Shown in pieces: positions 16,010-25,207 of a DNA stretch of 35,284 nucleotides. The position numbers and the translations under genes are program-made. The stretch is from Nostoc sp. LEGE 12450 (GTDB lineage: Bacteria > Cyanobacteriota > Cyanobacteriia > Cyanobacteriales > Nostocaceae). The notes under the pieces are model-generated. The model did no database searches and was not told the DNA's origin. It saw only the letters and a program-made list of their open reading frames with translations. Each line of letters begins with the position of its first letter. Position 1 is the stretch's first letter. The stretch covers positions 1 to 35,284 of the forward strand of contig NZ_JADEXU010000080.1 of assembly GCF_015206895.1 (NCBI RefSeq). The letters run 5' to 3'.

Positions 16010-17818
16010 ATGCCAAAACGTTCCACAAAACAAAATAATCAACCCGTCACTACCGCCCAAAAATTAGGTAGCGTGGTTAAGTCAGCGCGTGACATCATGC
16101 GGACGGATAAGGGATTGAATGGAGAATTAGACCGTCTCCCTCAGTTGACTTGGATCATGTTTTTGAAACTTCTGGATGATTCCGAGAAACTGCATGAGGT
16201 GGAAGCAGAGTTAGAGGGAATATCCTATAAACCAACGATTCAACCGCCTTATCGCTGGCGAGATTGGGCAGCTAATGAAAATTTTACTGGCGATCGCCTG
16301 AAAAGTTTCATCAACAATGATGAGGCAATTTTACCAGATGGCACGAAAGGTTCAGGGTTACTCGCCTATTTGCGGAATCTCAAAAGCAAAACCGGACGCG
16401 ATCGCGCTGATGTTATCGCCAAGGTATTCAAAGATGTCACTAACCGCATGATTAGCGGGACTTTGCTGTGGGATGTGCTGAATAAGGTAAATGATATTCA
16501 CTTTGATAAATCAGAAGAAGTGAATCTCCTCAGCACCCTTTATGAGTCCATGCTGAAGGAAATGCGAGACGCGGCGGGAGATTCGGGAGAGTTTTACACC
16601 CCCCGTCCGGTAGTGCGGTTTATCGTGCAGGTTATGGAACCGAAACTGGGAGAAACCATTTTTGACCCGGCTTGCGGAACTGGTGGTTTTTTGGTCGAGG
16701 CGTATGAATACCTGAAAAAGAATTGTAGCGCCCAAGATTGGCAGATATTGCAAAAAAGCATTATTGGCGGTGAGGCAAAATCCTTGCCTTTGATGTTAGC
16801 GCACATGAGTTTGCTGTTACATGGGTTTGAATATCCCGATATTGATGATGGAAATAGTCTGCGGTTTACCCTTTCGGAGATGGGTGAAAAGGATTGGGTA
16901 GACGTAATTCTCACAAATCCGCCGTTTGGGGGTGAGGAGGAAGACAGAATTAAAAATAACTTTCCCCCAGATAGACAAACCAAGGAAACGGCGTTGTTAT
17001 TCCTTCAGTTGATTATGCGTCGTCTCAGACAAAGACCCAAACCAGGACGCGCCGCAGTAGTATTTCCCAATGGGGTGCTATTTGGGGATAATACTTGCGC
17101 CAAACTCAAGGAAGATTTACTCAAGGATTTTAATCTGCATACCATTGTCCGTTTACCTAATGGGGTATTTGCGCCTTATACTGGCATTCCCACAAATTTG
17201 TTGTTTTTTGACCGTTCTGGACAAACGAATGAGATTTGGTATTATGAGTTACCTTTGCCAGAAGGACGGAAAACTTACACCAAAACTAAGCCGATACAGG
17301 ATGAAGATTTTTCTGAATGTGTGGCATGGTGGAAGAATCGAGAAGAGAATGAACAAGCTTATAAATATAACTTTAGGGAAGCTTATAATCAGGCGATAAA
17401 AGATGCAACGCCTCATTGGGATGCTGGTAAAAAAGCAGAGGAAACGGCTAATCAACTTGCAAAGGCAGTCAAGGAATTAGCAGAGAAAATCCAAGGTTTG
17501 CAAAATTCAATTTTGGATTTTTCACCATCCAAAGATATTGCACAGATTAAAAATCAGATTCAGGTAGTTAAGGATGAGGTGAAGCAGACTCAAACTGCGG
17601 AGCAAGTTCAGCGCGAGATTGCTAAAGATGAAAAGGCTAAAGGGTATGCTATTTACTGGGCGATTTATAATCTTGACCGCAAAAACCCAAACAGTCAGCA
17701 GGATTTTGAGCATTTACCCCCAGAGCAGTTAGTGACTGATATTTTAAAGAAAGATAGTCGCGTGGCTGAGATTATGGCGGAAATTAAACAATTTTTGGCA
17801 GGTAATGGAAATGAGTAA
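16010..17818 (+). CDS. hsdM: Type I DNA adenine methyltransferase subunit (HsdM)
   Basis: 602 residues. The N-terminal HsdM_N helical domain (about 15-160) is followed by the N6-adenine methyltransferase core. The SAM-binding motif is FDPACGTGGF (218-227) and the catalytic motif is NPPF (303-306). A long charged coiled-coil-like stretch (about 475-545) likely contacts HsdS. It transfers methyl groups to the site chosen by HsdS, protecting host DNA. It overlaps hsdS by 14 bp, indicating translational coupling. Confidence 0.96.
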   Translation: MPKRSTKQNNQPVTTAQKLGSVVKSARDIMRTDKGLNGELDRLPQLTWIMFLKLLDDSEKLHEVEAELEGISYKPTIQPPYRWRDWAANENFTGDRLKSFINNDEAILPDGTKGSGLLAYLRNLKSKTGRDRADVIAKVFKDVTNRMISGTLLWDVLNKVNDIHFDKSEEVNLLSTLYESMLKEMRDAAGDSGEFYTPRPVVRFIVQVMEPKLGETIFDPACGTGGFLVEAYEYLKKNCSAQDWQILQKSIIGGEAKSLPLMLAHMSLLLHGFEYPDIDDGNSLRFTLSEMGEKDWVDVILTNPPFGGEEEDRIKNNFPPDRQTKETALLFLQLIMRRLRQRPKPGRAAVVFPNGVLFGDNTCAKLKEDLLKDFNLHTIVRLPNGVFAPYTGIPTNLLFFDRSGQTNEIWYYELPLPEGRKTYTKTKPIQDEDFSECVAWWKNREENEQAYKYNFREAYNQAIKDATPHWDAGKKAEETANQLAKAVKELAEKIQGLQNSILDFSPSKDIAQIKNQIQVVKDEVKQTQTAEQVQREIAKDEKAKGYAIYWAIYNLDRKNPNSQQDFEHLPPEQLVTDILKKDSRVAEIMAEIKQFLAGNGNE

Positions 17819-18998
17819 AGCGGTATATATGATGCCGCTAAGGAAAGTTTTGACGCGGCGCAAAGATGAAATTGATATACAGGAAATTGGTACTTATACA
17901 CGTATTACTATACGAATGAATGGTCAAGGTATCGTGATGCGTGATCGTGTATTAGGAAGTGAAATAGGTACAAAAAAACAGTTCATTGCTAAATCTAATC
18001 AGCTTGTTCTATCTAAAATTGATGCTCGTAACGGTGCTTTCGGTATCCTACCAGATGAATGTGATGCTGCAATTATTACTGGTAATTTTTGGGCTTTTGA
18101 TGTAAATCATGAACTTCTTGATATTCGATATTTTGATTATCTGACGAAAACTCCTCTTTTTATTGATTTTTGTATTAAGGCAAGCGACGGTACTACGAAT
18201 CGTCTATACTTGCAAGAACAAAAATTTCTCAATATGGAAATTTTCCTACCACCGCTAGAGGAACAACGGCGGATTGTGGCACGGATTGAGGAATTGGTGG
18301 GGAAGATTGAAGAAGTGCGATCGCTACGTCAAAAAGCACTTGAGGAAAGTGAAGCCTTAACTAAAGCTGCAATGCGCCAGATTTTTAAGCCACATGAGAA
18401 TTATCAAGAAGTATCTCTTGAAAGTGTTTGTGCTGCCATCATTGATAATTTGCACTCAAATCCTGTGTATTCTGATAACGGCGTTCCCTGTATTCGTTCA
18501 TCAGATGTTGGCTGGGGTGCTTTGTACTTACATACTGCACGCTGTACCACTGAAGAGGAGTATAAACGACGGACTGTGCGAGGCGAACCCATACCAAATG
18601 ATATTGTTTTAGTTCGAGAAGGTGGCGGAACTGGTAAAGCTGCTATTGTTTTGGAAGGGCAAAGATTTAGCCTTGGTCAGCGTGTTATGATGCTTCGTCC
18701 AGACAAAAACAAGGTTATACCCAAGTTTTTTCTTTATCAAATTTTGTCTCCTTCAGTTTACGAAGACCAAATTATCCCACGTTGCAAAGGTTCTGCATCA
18801 CCTCATTTAAATATAGGAGCTTTACGTAAGTTTAATTTTTTTCTCCCACCCCTCCCTAAACAACATCGTATTGTCAACTACCTCGATGAACTACAAACCA
18901 AAGTAGACACAATTAAACGACAAAGGGAACAGGCGATGAAAGAACTTAATGCTCTACTACCTTCTATCTTGGACAAAGCATTCAAAGGAGAATTATAG
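17805..18998 (+). CDS. hsdS: Type I specificity subunit (HsdS)
   Basis: 397 residues. Two target-recognition domains (about 1-140 and 190-340) are each followed by a conserved helical spacer: LPPLEEQRRIVARIEELVGK (about 146-165) and LPPLPKQHRIVNYLDELQTK (about 347-366). The C-terminus ends LPSILDKAFKGEL. Each recognition domain reads one half of a bipartite target, so the site is probably asymmetric. The start overlaps the hsdM stop; an alternative ATG lies 6 bp further in. A remnant of a second hsdS C-terminus follows 23 bp after this gene. Confidence 0.95.
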   Translation: MEMSKAVYMMPLRKVLTRRKDEIDIQEIGTYTRITIRMNGQGIVMRDRVLGSEIGTKKQFIAKSNQLVLSKIDARNGAFGILPDECDAAIITGNFWAFDVNHELLDIRYFDYLTKTPLFIDFCIKASDGTTNRLYLQEQKFLNMEIFLPPLEEQRRIVARIEELVGKIEEVRSLRQKALEESEALTKAAMRQIFKPHENYQEVSLESVCAAIIDNLHSNPVYSDNGVPCIRSSDVGWGALYLHTARCTTEEEYKRRTVRGEPIPNDIVLVREGGGTGKAAIVLEGQRFSLGQRVMMLRPDKNKVIPKFFLYQILSPSVYEDQIIPRCKGSASPHLNIGALRKFNFFLPPLPKQHRIVNYLDELQTKVDTIKRQREQAMKELNALLPSILDKAFKGEL

Positions 18999-19021
18999 AT
19001 AAAACTCATCAATTACCCTGA

Positions 19022-19072
19022 CAAGCCCTGCTAAGATCGATACTTAACGAAGCATTCAAAAGGGAATTGTGA
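19022..19072 (+). pseudogene. Remnant C-terminus of a second hsdS
   Basis: In one frame this 51-bp stretch reads QALLRSILNEAFKREL-stop, a clear match to the HsdS end ALLPSILDKAFKGEL just upstream. Its TGA stop overlaps a GTG start (sequence GTGA at 19069-19072) of the next fragment. It is probably what remained when one hsdS was exchanged for another. Confidence 0.75.
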
Positions 19073-19308
19073 GCCTTACTCTTCAAATTCCGACTGTCAA
19101 CGATAACCTAGATGACTTTGATAGCTTGTTTCAACTTTGGCAAAAAGTCAACCAAGACTGCTCAGAAGTAATTTTCGACTTTTCCAAATGTTGGTTTCTA
19201 CGACCAAACGCAGTAGCTTTTCTGGGTGGATTAATTCGGTTAATTGAATCACAATGTAGCAAACGCATCACTTATAAGATTTCAAACTCAAATCCTCAAT
19301 GGGTATGA
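19069..19308 (+). pseudogene. 5' fragment of a STAS-like small protein gene
   Basis: 79 residues from GTG. LQIPTVNDNLDDFDSLFQLW and VIFDFSKCWFLRPNAVAFLG resemble the STAS-like (DUF4325-type) fold, in which a strand followed by a helix carries the phosphoacceptor region. The reading frame stops soon after the point where the sequence changes to a PIN-type ending in another frame, so the gene lacks its natural 3' part. The overlap of its start with the leftover hsdS stop suggests it was cotranslated with the earlier hsdS. The family call is tentative. Confidence 0.5.
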
Positions 19309-19462
19309 CCTACTCATACTAAAAGCTTTGGATACAGCCGGAGTCAAGCAAATTGTTACTGATGATGGCGATTATTTTACTGTTCCTGGGATTCAGGTTT
19401 TTACCGCTAATATCAATGTAATCGCCGCAGCAGTATGTCAAGGCAAATTGTTGATCAGGTAA
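19303..19462 (+). pseudogene. 3' fragment of a PIN-domain toxin-like gene
   Basis: In the +1 frame relative to the STAS-like fragment, the sequence reads YDLLILKALDTAGVKQIVTD, DGDYFTVPGIQVFTANINVI, then AAAVCQGKLLIR and a stop. The ...ILKAL..AG...I+TDDGDY..VPGI.VFTAN..V... pattern is that of the C-terminal third of cyanobacterial PIN-domain proteins. It has no start and no N-terminal catalytic aspartates, so it is non-functional. Confidence 0.6.
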
Positions 19463-19709
19463 TAGCTATGATCGCCTAAACCTTCTAAATCAGCTTTTGG
19501 TATTCTGCCATCTCCGCAAAAATCAAGATCATAGACTACCTTAACTTTATGGGTGAAACAAGTACTAAGAAAATAAATTGATGAAGTGATCGCTTGATGC
19601 TGTAGAGTTTCGCTTGGAAAGTGCGATCGCATCCTTATAAACGAGTCAAGCTGTAATTCCTGTGTCTTATAAAGTTATAGTACGCTGACTCCTATTACCG
19701 GATTATTAA
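19463..19709. other. Gap between the fragment cluster and the subtilase gene
   Basis: 247 bp containing HIP1-type GCGATCGC and related GTGATCGC sequences. A minus-strand open frame of 64 codons overlaps it but shows no recognisable family. It may be more remnant DNA. Confidence 0.3.
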
Positions 19710-22223
19710 TTAAACTCTTCCTCGTAATCGTTCTTGCTCTCTATCGCTTCTCTGGTTAATCTGGAGTCTCATGCGATTGTATAAATTAACTTGAGGATCG
19801 GAATGGCTAATGGAAGCGACTAAGGCATAACGTTGCATTTCTATTTCATCTGGATTTGCCCATTTACGGTTACAATTTACAACTAGGATCATGGGCAAAT
19901 TATTATATTTTATAGCTTTTGGCGTTATTTCTACTTGTCCTCTTTGCACTGTTCCTTTCTTACGGAGGATAGAAGTTGGAGACAATTTACTAACGATACT
20001 AGATCCTTTATATTTTTTCTTTAAGATATCCAGCGAGATTTCTGCAAAATTATCAGGTACATCTGTTTTGCTAGCATCTACATAAGCATTCACTATACTT
20101 TCGCGATGAATTCCCTTGAAAAGGTTAAATTCCATTGTGACCCCTAAATATGAGTCTCCACGAGTGGGACGAGTTGGTGGATCAAATGCCAAGGTAATTG
20201 ATAGTATGCGAGTACCTTTTACTTCAAAAAATTCAGGCGGTAATTGGGGAATTTCATAAATGTGAAACTTACCTAGTGGAATCAAGATATTGTCTTCTGA
20301 TAAAACAACATAATTATTAGCAGAATACATTGCACGTTCTAAATCACTCTGCCCATAGCCATAGATTGCTAGCTGGTTCTCGATTTGCTTTGTCTTTTGA
20401 CTCTGAGATTGGTTACTGTTATATTGAAATTCAGGCGGAATTTCTTTCGGAAGAACCGCAGAGTTGACAATAAGCGCCCGAATTAGATTGGAACTGGCAT
20501 CTGGATATTTTGTAAAAAGTTGAGCAACAAGGTTAGCAACACGAGGTGCAGCATAGCTTGTACCACTACAGATGTGAAATAAAGAACTGTACTCCTTGGA
20601 GAGCGTAACAACAGAAACACCAGCTACAGTATCTGGTAGTCGCAAACGAGCTTTAGGTAAATCAAGACCTTCTCGATATTTGAGGTCTAATACAAAATCT
20701 CCCCCAAAATCTACAAGATCAGGTTTAATCATTCCATCGACTCCAAAACCTTTTCTAGTAAAAGGAGAGGGGTATCCTGATAAATTTGCGATCGCCTGAC
20801 GACGAACATCAGAAGGTTCTGTAATACTACCGCGACCAAATGATAAAGAACCTACGGTTAGTGCTATTGCTGAAGTCGCTGGATCAATGATTCTGGCACT
20901 TTCGTTCAGCAGGTATTTTGGGTAATCAGTAATTAGTTGCTCGTCTGACTCTGCTTCCTCATAGAAAGAATTCCCGGCTGAAATTACAAAAACAATGTTT
21001 TTATGTTGATATTGATAAGCAATTTCATCTATCTTCGCAGCTAATCGAAACTGCTTCATACCATCTCGGTAAATTTGGTCAGCGTTACCTAATGAGATAT
21101 TGATGACTTTGCAATTGGGATATTGTTCAATAAAAGCATGAATAGCTTCATCAAGTTGAGTTTCTACGAGAATATCTTCATCATATTTGCCATCCTCGTC
21201 TGTTACGCGAGCAGAAAATAACCAAGCTGTTGGATTGAATGAACGCTGTTGAATGCAGTTCTCAACATTTCCATAGATAGCAATTCCAGCGACACTTGTA
21301 CCATGTCCATGTACATCGTCAGGGCCACCTTGTATGACTTCCCGTTTCGCATCTGGGAATACTTCAGCCTCACCTAGCACCGGAGCAATCAACGGATGAC
21401 CACGCAGTACGCCAGAGTCGATCACAAGAATGCCGCAATTGTCTTCAGGTGGAGGAACAACTTCGGGAAAACTAGAAATGGGCAGATTGTAATCACCAGT
21501 TCTCTCAAATCCAGGTTGGGGAGGGCGATCAATTTCCTTGACCATTTCCTCTAGCAGCAATAGTTCCAAAACTTCATGAGTGACTTTAATCCGAGCAATA
21601 CATAGATATTCACCTATATATTTATCACTCATTCTCATAGGAGCAGTACCACTGGATAATTCCTCTAGCACTTGAGCAATCTTGTCCAAGTAATTTTGCA
21701 TTTCTTTGCGATCGCCCGTGTGCCAAAGTTCTAAATCTAAAGGCGCAAGTTCGCCATGTTGTACACGCTTTATATCTAACAGATGACCAATGCGATCTTC
21801 AGGTTCGAGGGGAACTAACTCATCGATTGCCCCTAAGTATTCATATTTATGGCCATCTTTAATTCGGCTGTAACTCTCTAACCGTTTCTTGAACTCAGTA
21901 AGCTCATTGTCAGATGAAAATACAACAATAGCTTTATTGGGTTCGCGTGCTAAAATATTTAGTCCTATTTGAGTCACCAAGTTGTCTGAAAAAGAATGTT
22001 TATCAGCAATTTTGATCTTAAAAATCAATTTTGGGTCAAGACGGAAAGGACTAATCTTTTGCTTAACAGGCTTAATAAGGCTAGAAATTTGACCTAATAG
22101 CTGCTTACCATGTTCACTGACATCAGTACGTTTTGTACCACCAAAACCACCACCAGTAGCTCGTCGAGGTAATTCAATGTTTATTATTCTCGGTAATCTC
22201 AGGTGTTCAAACTGATTCCCCAT
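19710..22223 (-). CDS. ietS: Subtilisin-like serine protease of an IetAS-type pair
   Basis: 837 residues. The S8 protease catalytic triad is present: Asp269 in GILVIDSGV, His307 in HGHGTSVAG, and Ser556 in CSGTSYAAP, with oxyanion Asn418 in SAGNS. About 250 residues precede the protease domain and about 270 follow it; there is no secretion signal, so it acts in the cytoplasm. It lies 19 bp downstream of an AAA ATPase gene on the same strand. This ATPase plus subtilase pair matches the IetAS module, known as a plasmid incompatibility/toxin-antitoxin system and listed among anti-phage systems. The ATPase presumably restrains or loads the protease. Symbol given by architecture and order, not by alignment. 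Confidence 0.82.
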   Translation of the reverse strand: MGNQFEHLRLPRIINIELPRRATGGGFGGTKRTDVSEHGKQLLGQISSLIKPVKQKISPFRLDPKLIFKIKIADKHSFSDNLVTQIGLNILAREPNKAIVVFSSDNELTEFKKRLESYSRIKDGHKYEYLGAIDELVPLEPEDRIGHLLDIKRVQHGELAPLDLELWHTGDRKEMQNYLDKIAQVLEELSSGTAPMRMSDKYIGEYLCIARIKVTHEVLELLLLEEMVKEIDRPPQPGFERTGDYNLPISSFPEVVPPPEDNCGILVIDSGVLRGHPLIAPVLGEAEVFPDAKREVIQGGPDDVHGHGTSVAGIAIYGNVENCIQQRSFNPTAWLFSARVTDEDGKYDEDILVETQLDEAIHAFIEQYPNCKVINISLGNADQIYRDGMKQFRLAAKIDEIAYQYQHKNIVFVISAGNSFYEEAESDEQLITDYPKYLLNESARIIDPATSAIALTVGSLSFGRGSITEPSDVRRQAIANLSGYPSPFTRKGFGVDGMIKPDLVDFGGDFVLDLKYREGLDLPKARLRLPDTVAGVSVVTLSKEYSSLFHICSGTSYAAPRVANLVAQLFTKYPDASSNLIRALIVNSAVLPKEIPPEFQYNSNQSQSQKTKQIENQLAIYGYGQSDLERAMYSANNYVVLSEDNILIPLGKFHIYEIPQLPPEFFEVKGTRILSITLAFDPPTRPTRGDSYLGVTMEFNLFKGIHRESIVNAYVDASKTDVPDNFAEISLDILKKKYKGSSIVSKLSPTSILRKKGTVQRGQVEITPKAIKYNNLPMILVVNCNRKWANPDEIEMQRYALVASISHSDPQVNLYNRMRLQINQRSDREQERLRGRV

Positions 22224-22242
22224 TGTGGTTCGACGTAAATAA

Positions 22243-23253
22243 TTATTTTGAGTTTGCTATTATACTTTGCCTTTCTAGAAAACGCCCTATCGCAACCTCT
22301 AAATCATCAGCAGTCAAGGTACGTTCGCCCCGTAGAATCACGGCTTTAATCGCATCAGAGCAGATACGCTCTATATCTGCTCCAGTAGCATTCTCAAGTC
22401 GAGCAGCAAAGGTAGACAGGTTAATAGCAGTATAACGGATAGCAGATAAGTAACGATTCAAAAGAGCCGTCCGCAGTTCAACCGATGGGTTATCAAAGAA
22501 AATAACTTCATCAAATCGTCGCCAAACGGCGCTGTCCAATAGTTTCTCATGATTGGTGGCGGCGACAAATATACTTTGATTAGTCGCATTATCGATGAGT
22601 TGTAGCAAGCTATTTACTAAGCGTTTGACTTCACCATGTTCATTTAAGTTATCGCGATCGCGGGCGATCGCATCAAACTCATCAAACAAAACAAGCCATT
22701 CTCCCTTTTCGATATAGGTAAAAATTTTCTGAAGATTGGTTGCAGTTTCACCTAAGTAAGAAGAGAATACTGCTGTTAGGTTCACGTAAACGAGCGGCAG
22801 TCCAAGTGCGCTGGAGAGGACTTTTGCGGTTTGCGTTTTACCACAGCCAGGTGGGCCGCAGAAGAGTAATTTGTTTTTGGGCTTGAGATTATAAGCTGCG
22901 AGTATATCTTGCTTACGGTTTTCGAGGACGATTTCTTGGAGAGTATCAAAAATTTTTTCACTGAGGACGATGTGATCCCATGTCAGATCGAATTGTTTTA
23001 CCTCAAGCAAGGCAAGCCCAGTATCCTTATCTTTAGGTGGTTCAGGAAACTGGTTCCAGGGGGTAGGATTAGCAGCTAGGGGCTTGCTGTATCCATTGCC
23101 ATTTTGGAGCAGCTTTTCCAAATCTCTAGCAAGCAGTATGTGGTTTTTATTCTTTTCTTCTTCAATAAGTTCCATAGCGGCAGCCAAAAACTCTTCTCTC
23201 TCATTGCGAGAGAAGCTTCTGAAGAGTTTTCTGAGAATTTCGCCGCGTGCCAT
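22243..23253 (-). CDS. ietA: AAA ATPase of an IetAS-type pair
   Basis: 336 residues. A helical N-terminal region (about 1-60) is followed by a classical AAA module: Walker A GPPGCGKT (133-140), pore-loop region VFSSYLGET, Walker B WLVLFDEFDA (186-195), sensor 1 FVAATNH, arginine finger WRRFDEVIFF, and a small lid with GADIERICSDAIKAVILRGE. This is the ftsH/spastin-like ATPase group that pairs with subtilases. It is the first gene of the two-gene operon with the protease and is preceded by 178 bp before the tniQ remnant. It probably senses or controls activation of the protease. Confidence 0.82.
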   Translation of the reverse strand: MARGEILRKLFRSFSRNEREEFLAAAMELIEEEKNKNHILLARDLEKLLQNGNGYSKPLAANPTPWNQFPEPPKDKDTGLALLEVKQFDLTWDHIVLSEKIFDTLQEIVLENRKQDILAAYNLKPKNKLLFCGPPGCGKTQTAKVLSSALGLPLVYVNLTAVFSSYLGETATNLQKIFTYIEKGEWLVLFDEFDAIARDRDNLNEHGEVKRLVNSLLQLIDNATNQSIFVAATNHEKLLDSAVWRRFDEVIFFDNPSVELRTALLNRYLSAIRYTAINLSTFAARLENATGADIERICSDAIKAVILRGERTLTADDLEVAIGRFLERQSIIANSK

Positions 23254-23430
23254 ACTTTAGAACCGGAATTGGATATTTTATGTACCCTAATTTATTGTAG
23301 TAAATTTGTACTATTAAACAAAGGTTAAAAATGCAAAAGGCTATATATATTAGCACTGAAATATTACACCTGACAGAAATCATTCCTCAAGCTCTCTAAC
23401 TGAGGCAGCTTTTTCTACGAGATTGCCTGC

Positions 23431-23755
23431 TTATATAAAACACCTTTGACACTCAACCATCTATCCACAACGCTGGAACCTTAAACCTAGCCCCACAGTT
23501 GAGACATTCTGAAAGCAAGCTTAACTTGTGGCGATCGCACCCCTGTATCACCTTCAACTGCCATTCTAATCTTGTGACAAGGCAACTCGGCATAACAGGC
23601 AGCACATAAGCGAATTGGCTCCATTTTCATTCCCATTCCAGCAGGTAGTAACATCTGCGTTAATCTGTCGGCATTAACCAACACAACCTTAGCCAATGCC
23701 TACAACTACTGGCGAGACTGGGGGATTAAACCGAAACTTTTCCCATCGAGCGTAA
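23431..23755 (-). pseudogene. Decayed second copy of tniQ
   Basis: Using three frames, the region reads RWEKFRFNPPVSP, then VNADRLTQMLLPAGMGMKME, PIRLCAACYAELPCHK, LEWQLKVIQGCDRHKLSLLS, ECLNCGARFKVPALW and finally ECQRCFI-stop. These align in order with intact TniQ residues 51 to about 155, including every zinc-ligand pair. The N-terminal third is missing and at least three frameshifts are needed. It sits 50 bp beyond the intact tniQ in the same orientation. Confidence 0.85.
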
Positions 23756-23805
23756 AGAGCGATCGCTCTTTAGTTGATATTGTATAAAAGGGTCGATGGC
23801 ATTTC

Positions 23806-24309
23806 TTAGCGAGATTTTTGACGTTTCGCCATCGTCGCAAATGGTAAAAAGCAATGTGGACACTCCCCTTGTACCCAATCTGCCGGAATCGAGAAGGGTG
23901 TCTCGCAGTTAGTGCATTTTGTGAGTAAGCGTAATTGATGGCGATCGCATACCATCAAATCCTTAAACTGCCACTCGACGCGGTGACAAGGTGACTCCTG
24001 ATAACAAGCACCACACAATCGAATTGGTCTTGGTTTCATCGTCACACCCAATGGTTGCAACATCTCGATTAATCTGTCAACTTTAATTTCCACCACAGCA
24101 GCCAACGCTTCTAACTCCTGCGTTGTCGGAAATGGATTTAAATAAAACTTCTCCCAACGTGAAATAACTGCGCCAATTCCCGTTAATTTACCTAATTGAG
24201 TTGCAGTTAAATAATTTGCCCTGCGAAAACGACCTAAAAAATGGCTCAAGCTTTCTCCTTCGAGCGGCTCTACTGGAAAAAATCTTGGTGTTTCTGAAGA
24301 TGCTTTCAT
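23806..24309 (-). CDS. tniQ: TniQ, target-selection adaptor of the CAST
   Basis: 167 residues, the short form typical of V-K elements. The N-terminal TniQ segment has FFPVEPLEGESLSHFLGRFR and a helix-turn-helix-like part (TATQLGKLTGIGAVISRWEK). It is followed by zinc-ribbon ligands C99/C102/C108-H109, C121/H124, C132/C135 and C150/C153. It bridges Cas12k-RNA bound at the target to the TnsC filament. Its ATG overlaps the tnsC stop (TAATG), so the two are translationally coupled. A decayed duplicate lies directly downstream. Confidence 0.95.
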   Translation of the reverse strand: MKASSETPRFFPVEPLEGESLSHFLGRFRRANYLTATQLGKLTGIGAVISRWEKFYLNPFPTTQELEALAAVVEIKVDRLIEMLQPLGVTMKPRPIRLCGACYQESPCHRVEWQFKDLMVCDRHQLRLLTKCTNCETPFSIPADWVQGECPHCFLPFATMAKRQKSR

Positions 24310-25145
24310 TACTCAAACCACTCCAAAACCTCATCTAAAGTAGCCTTATCAATATTTTTTAACCCTTTTCTTAAGGATAAAATTGCAGCCCTTCTTAATA
24401 CCCTATCCACTAAACCAATTTTGCCCCCTGTTTTTTGATATAGTGGCATTAAAGTTTCATGTTTAGTTAAATTTGATGGGATAGGTAAACACAAAACCTC
24501 ATCTTCCCAAATTTGAATAAATTCAGGAAATTTTTTTTCTGATACTAATGGTAATCTATAACATTCTATAAATCTGTCGTGAATATATGGCTCTTTTTTA
24601 ATGAGATTATCCAGACCATCTGTTCCCACAAGAACAATTGAAATATTTAATAAATCATAAATACGGGCAATTTCACTAAAAGTATTTAACTTCAGAAAAT
24701 TTGCTTCATCAATAACCAGCATCTCGACTTTTGATTCCTTTAAAAGCCTTAATACTCGGCGTCTCAGGTCTGTAAGCTTTCCAGAAATTGCATCATATTT
24801 CAAACTTTCAAGTATTAAAGTTAGTAACTCTCCAGCAGAACAATCTCCAGGCACTTGCATATACAATACGGGTACAAGATCGCGCTTACCTGTTCTTTTT
24901 TGCGGCTTATTCAGCAGCTTATAAACATCACAAGTCACTGACTTACCCGCTCGTGGTGGTGCAACGATTCGACCACATTGTTTAGAAAGGCGCAAACTGT
25001 CTAACCAGTCATGGATTTTTTGGATATGGTCAAGTTCGACAACGCTAGGAGTAATTAGCCGTTCAATTATCGGTAGTAATTCTTCAGGTATCGGGTCATC
25101 TCCCCATAAATTCTGTACCCACTTTCGCAAATAATCTTCTGCCAT
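24309..25145 (-). CDS. tnsC: TnsC, AAA+ regulator of the CAST
   Basis: 278 residues, the usual size of V-K TnsC. Walker A is VAPPRAGKS (61-69) and Walker B is EMLVIDEAN (141-149), followed by a sensor region with SIVLVGTDGL. It forms ATP-dependent filaments on DNA that connect TniQ/Cas12k to TnsB and is removed by TnsB, giving target immunity. Spacing to tnsB upstream is 62 bp and it overlaps tniQ downstream by one base, so tnsB-tnsC-tniQ behave as one operon. Confidence 0.96.
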   Translation of the reverse strand: MAEDYLRKWVQNLWGDDPIPEELLPIIERLITPSVVELDHIQKIHDWLDSLRLSKQCGRIVAPPRAGKSVTCDVYKLLNKPQKRTGKRDLVPVLYMQVPGDCSAGELLTLILESLKYDAISGKLTDLRRRVLRLLKESKVEMLVIDEANFLKLNTFSEIARIYDLLNISIVLVGTDGLDNLIKKEPYIHDRFIECYRLPLVSEKKFPEFIQIWEDEVLCLPIPSNLTKHETLMPLYQKTGGKIGLVDRVLRRAAILSLRKGLKNIDKATLDEVLEWFE

Positions 25146-25207
25146 AATCAGTGGTTTCTCAAATATAAAGTGCGTTCAAAATCGATAAACCAGAAGCCTC
25201 AATCAGA

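Noticed and set aside
19438..19632. Minus-strand 64-codon frame after the PIN-type fragment
   Set aside because: Overlaps the PIN remnant end, no family match, no ribosome-binding site; probably remnant or chance.
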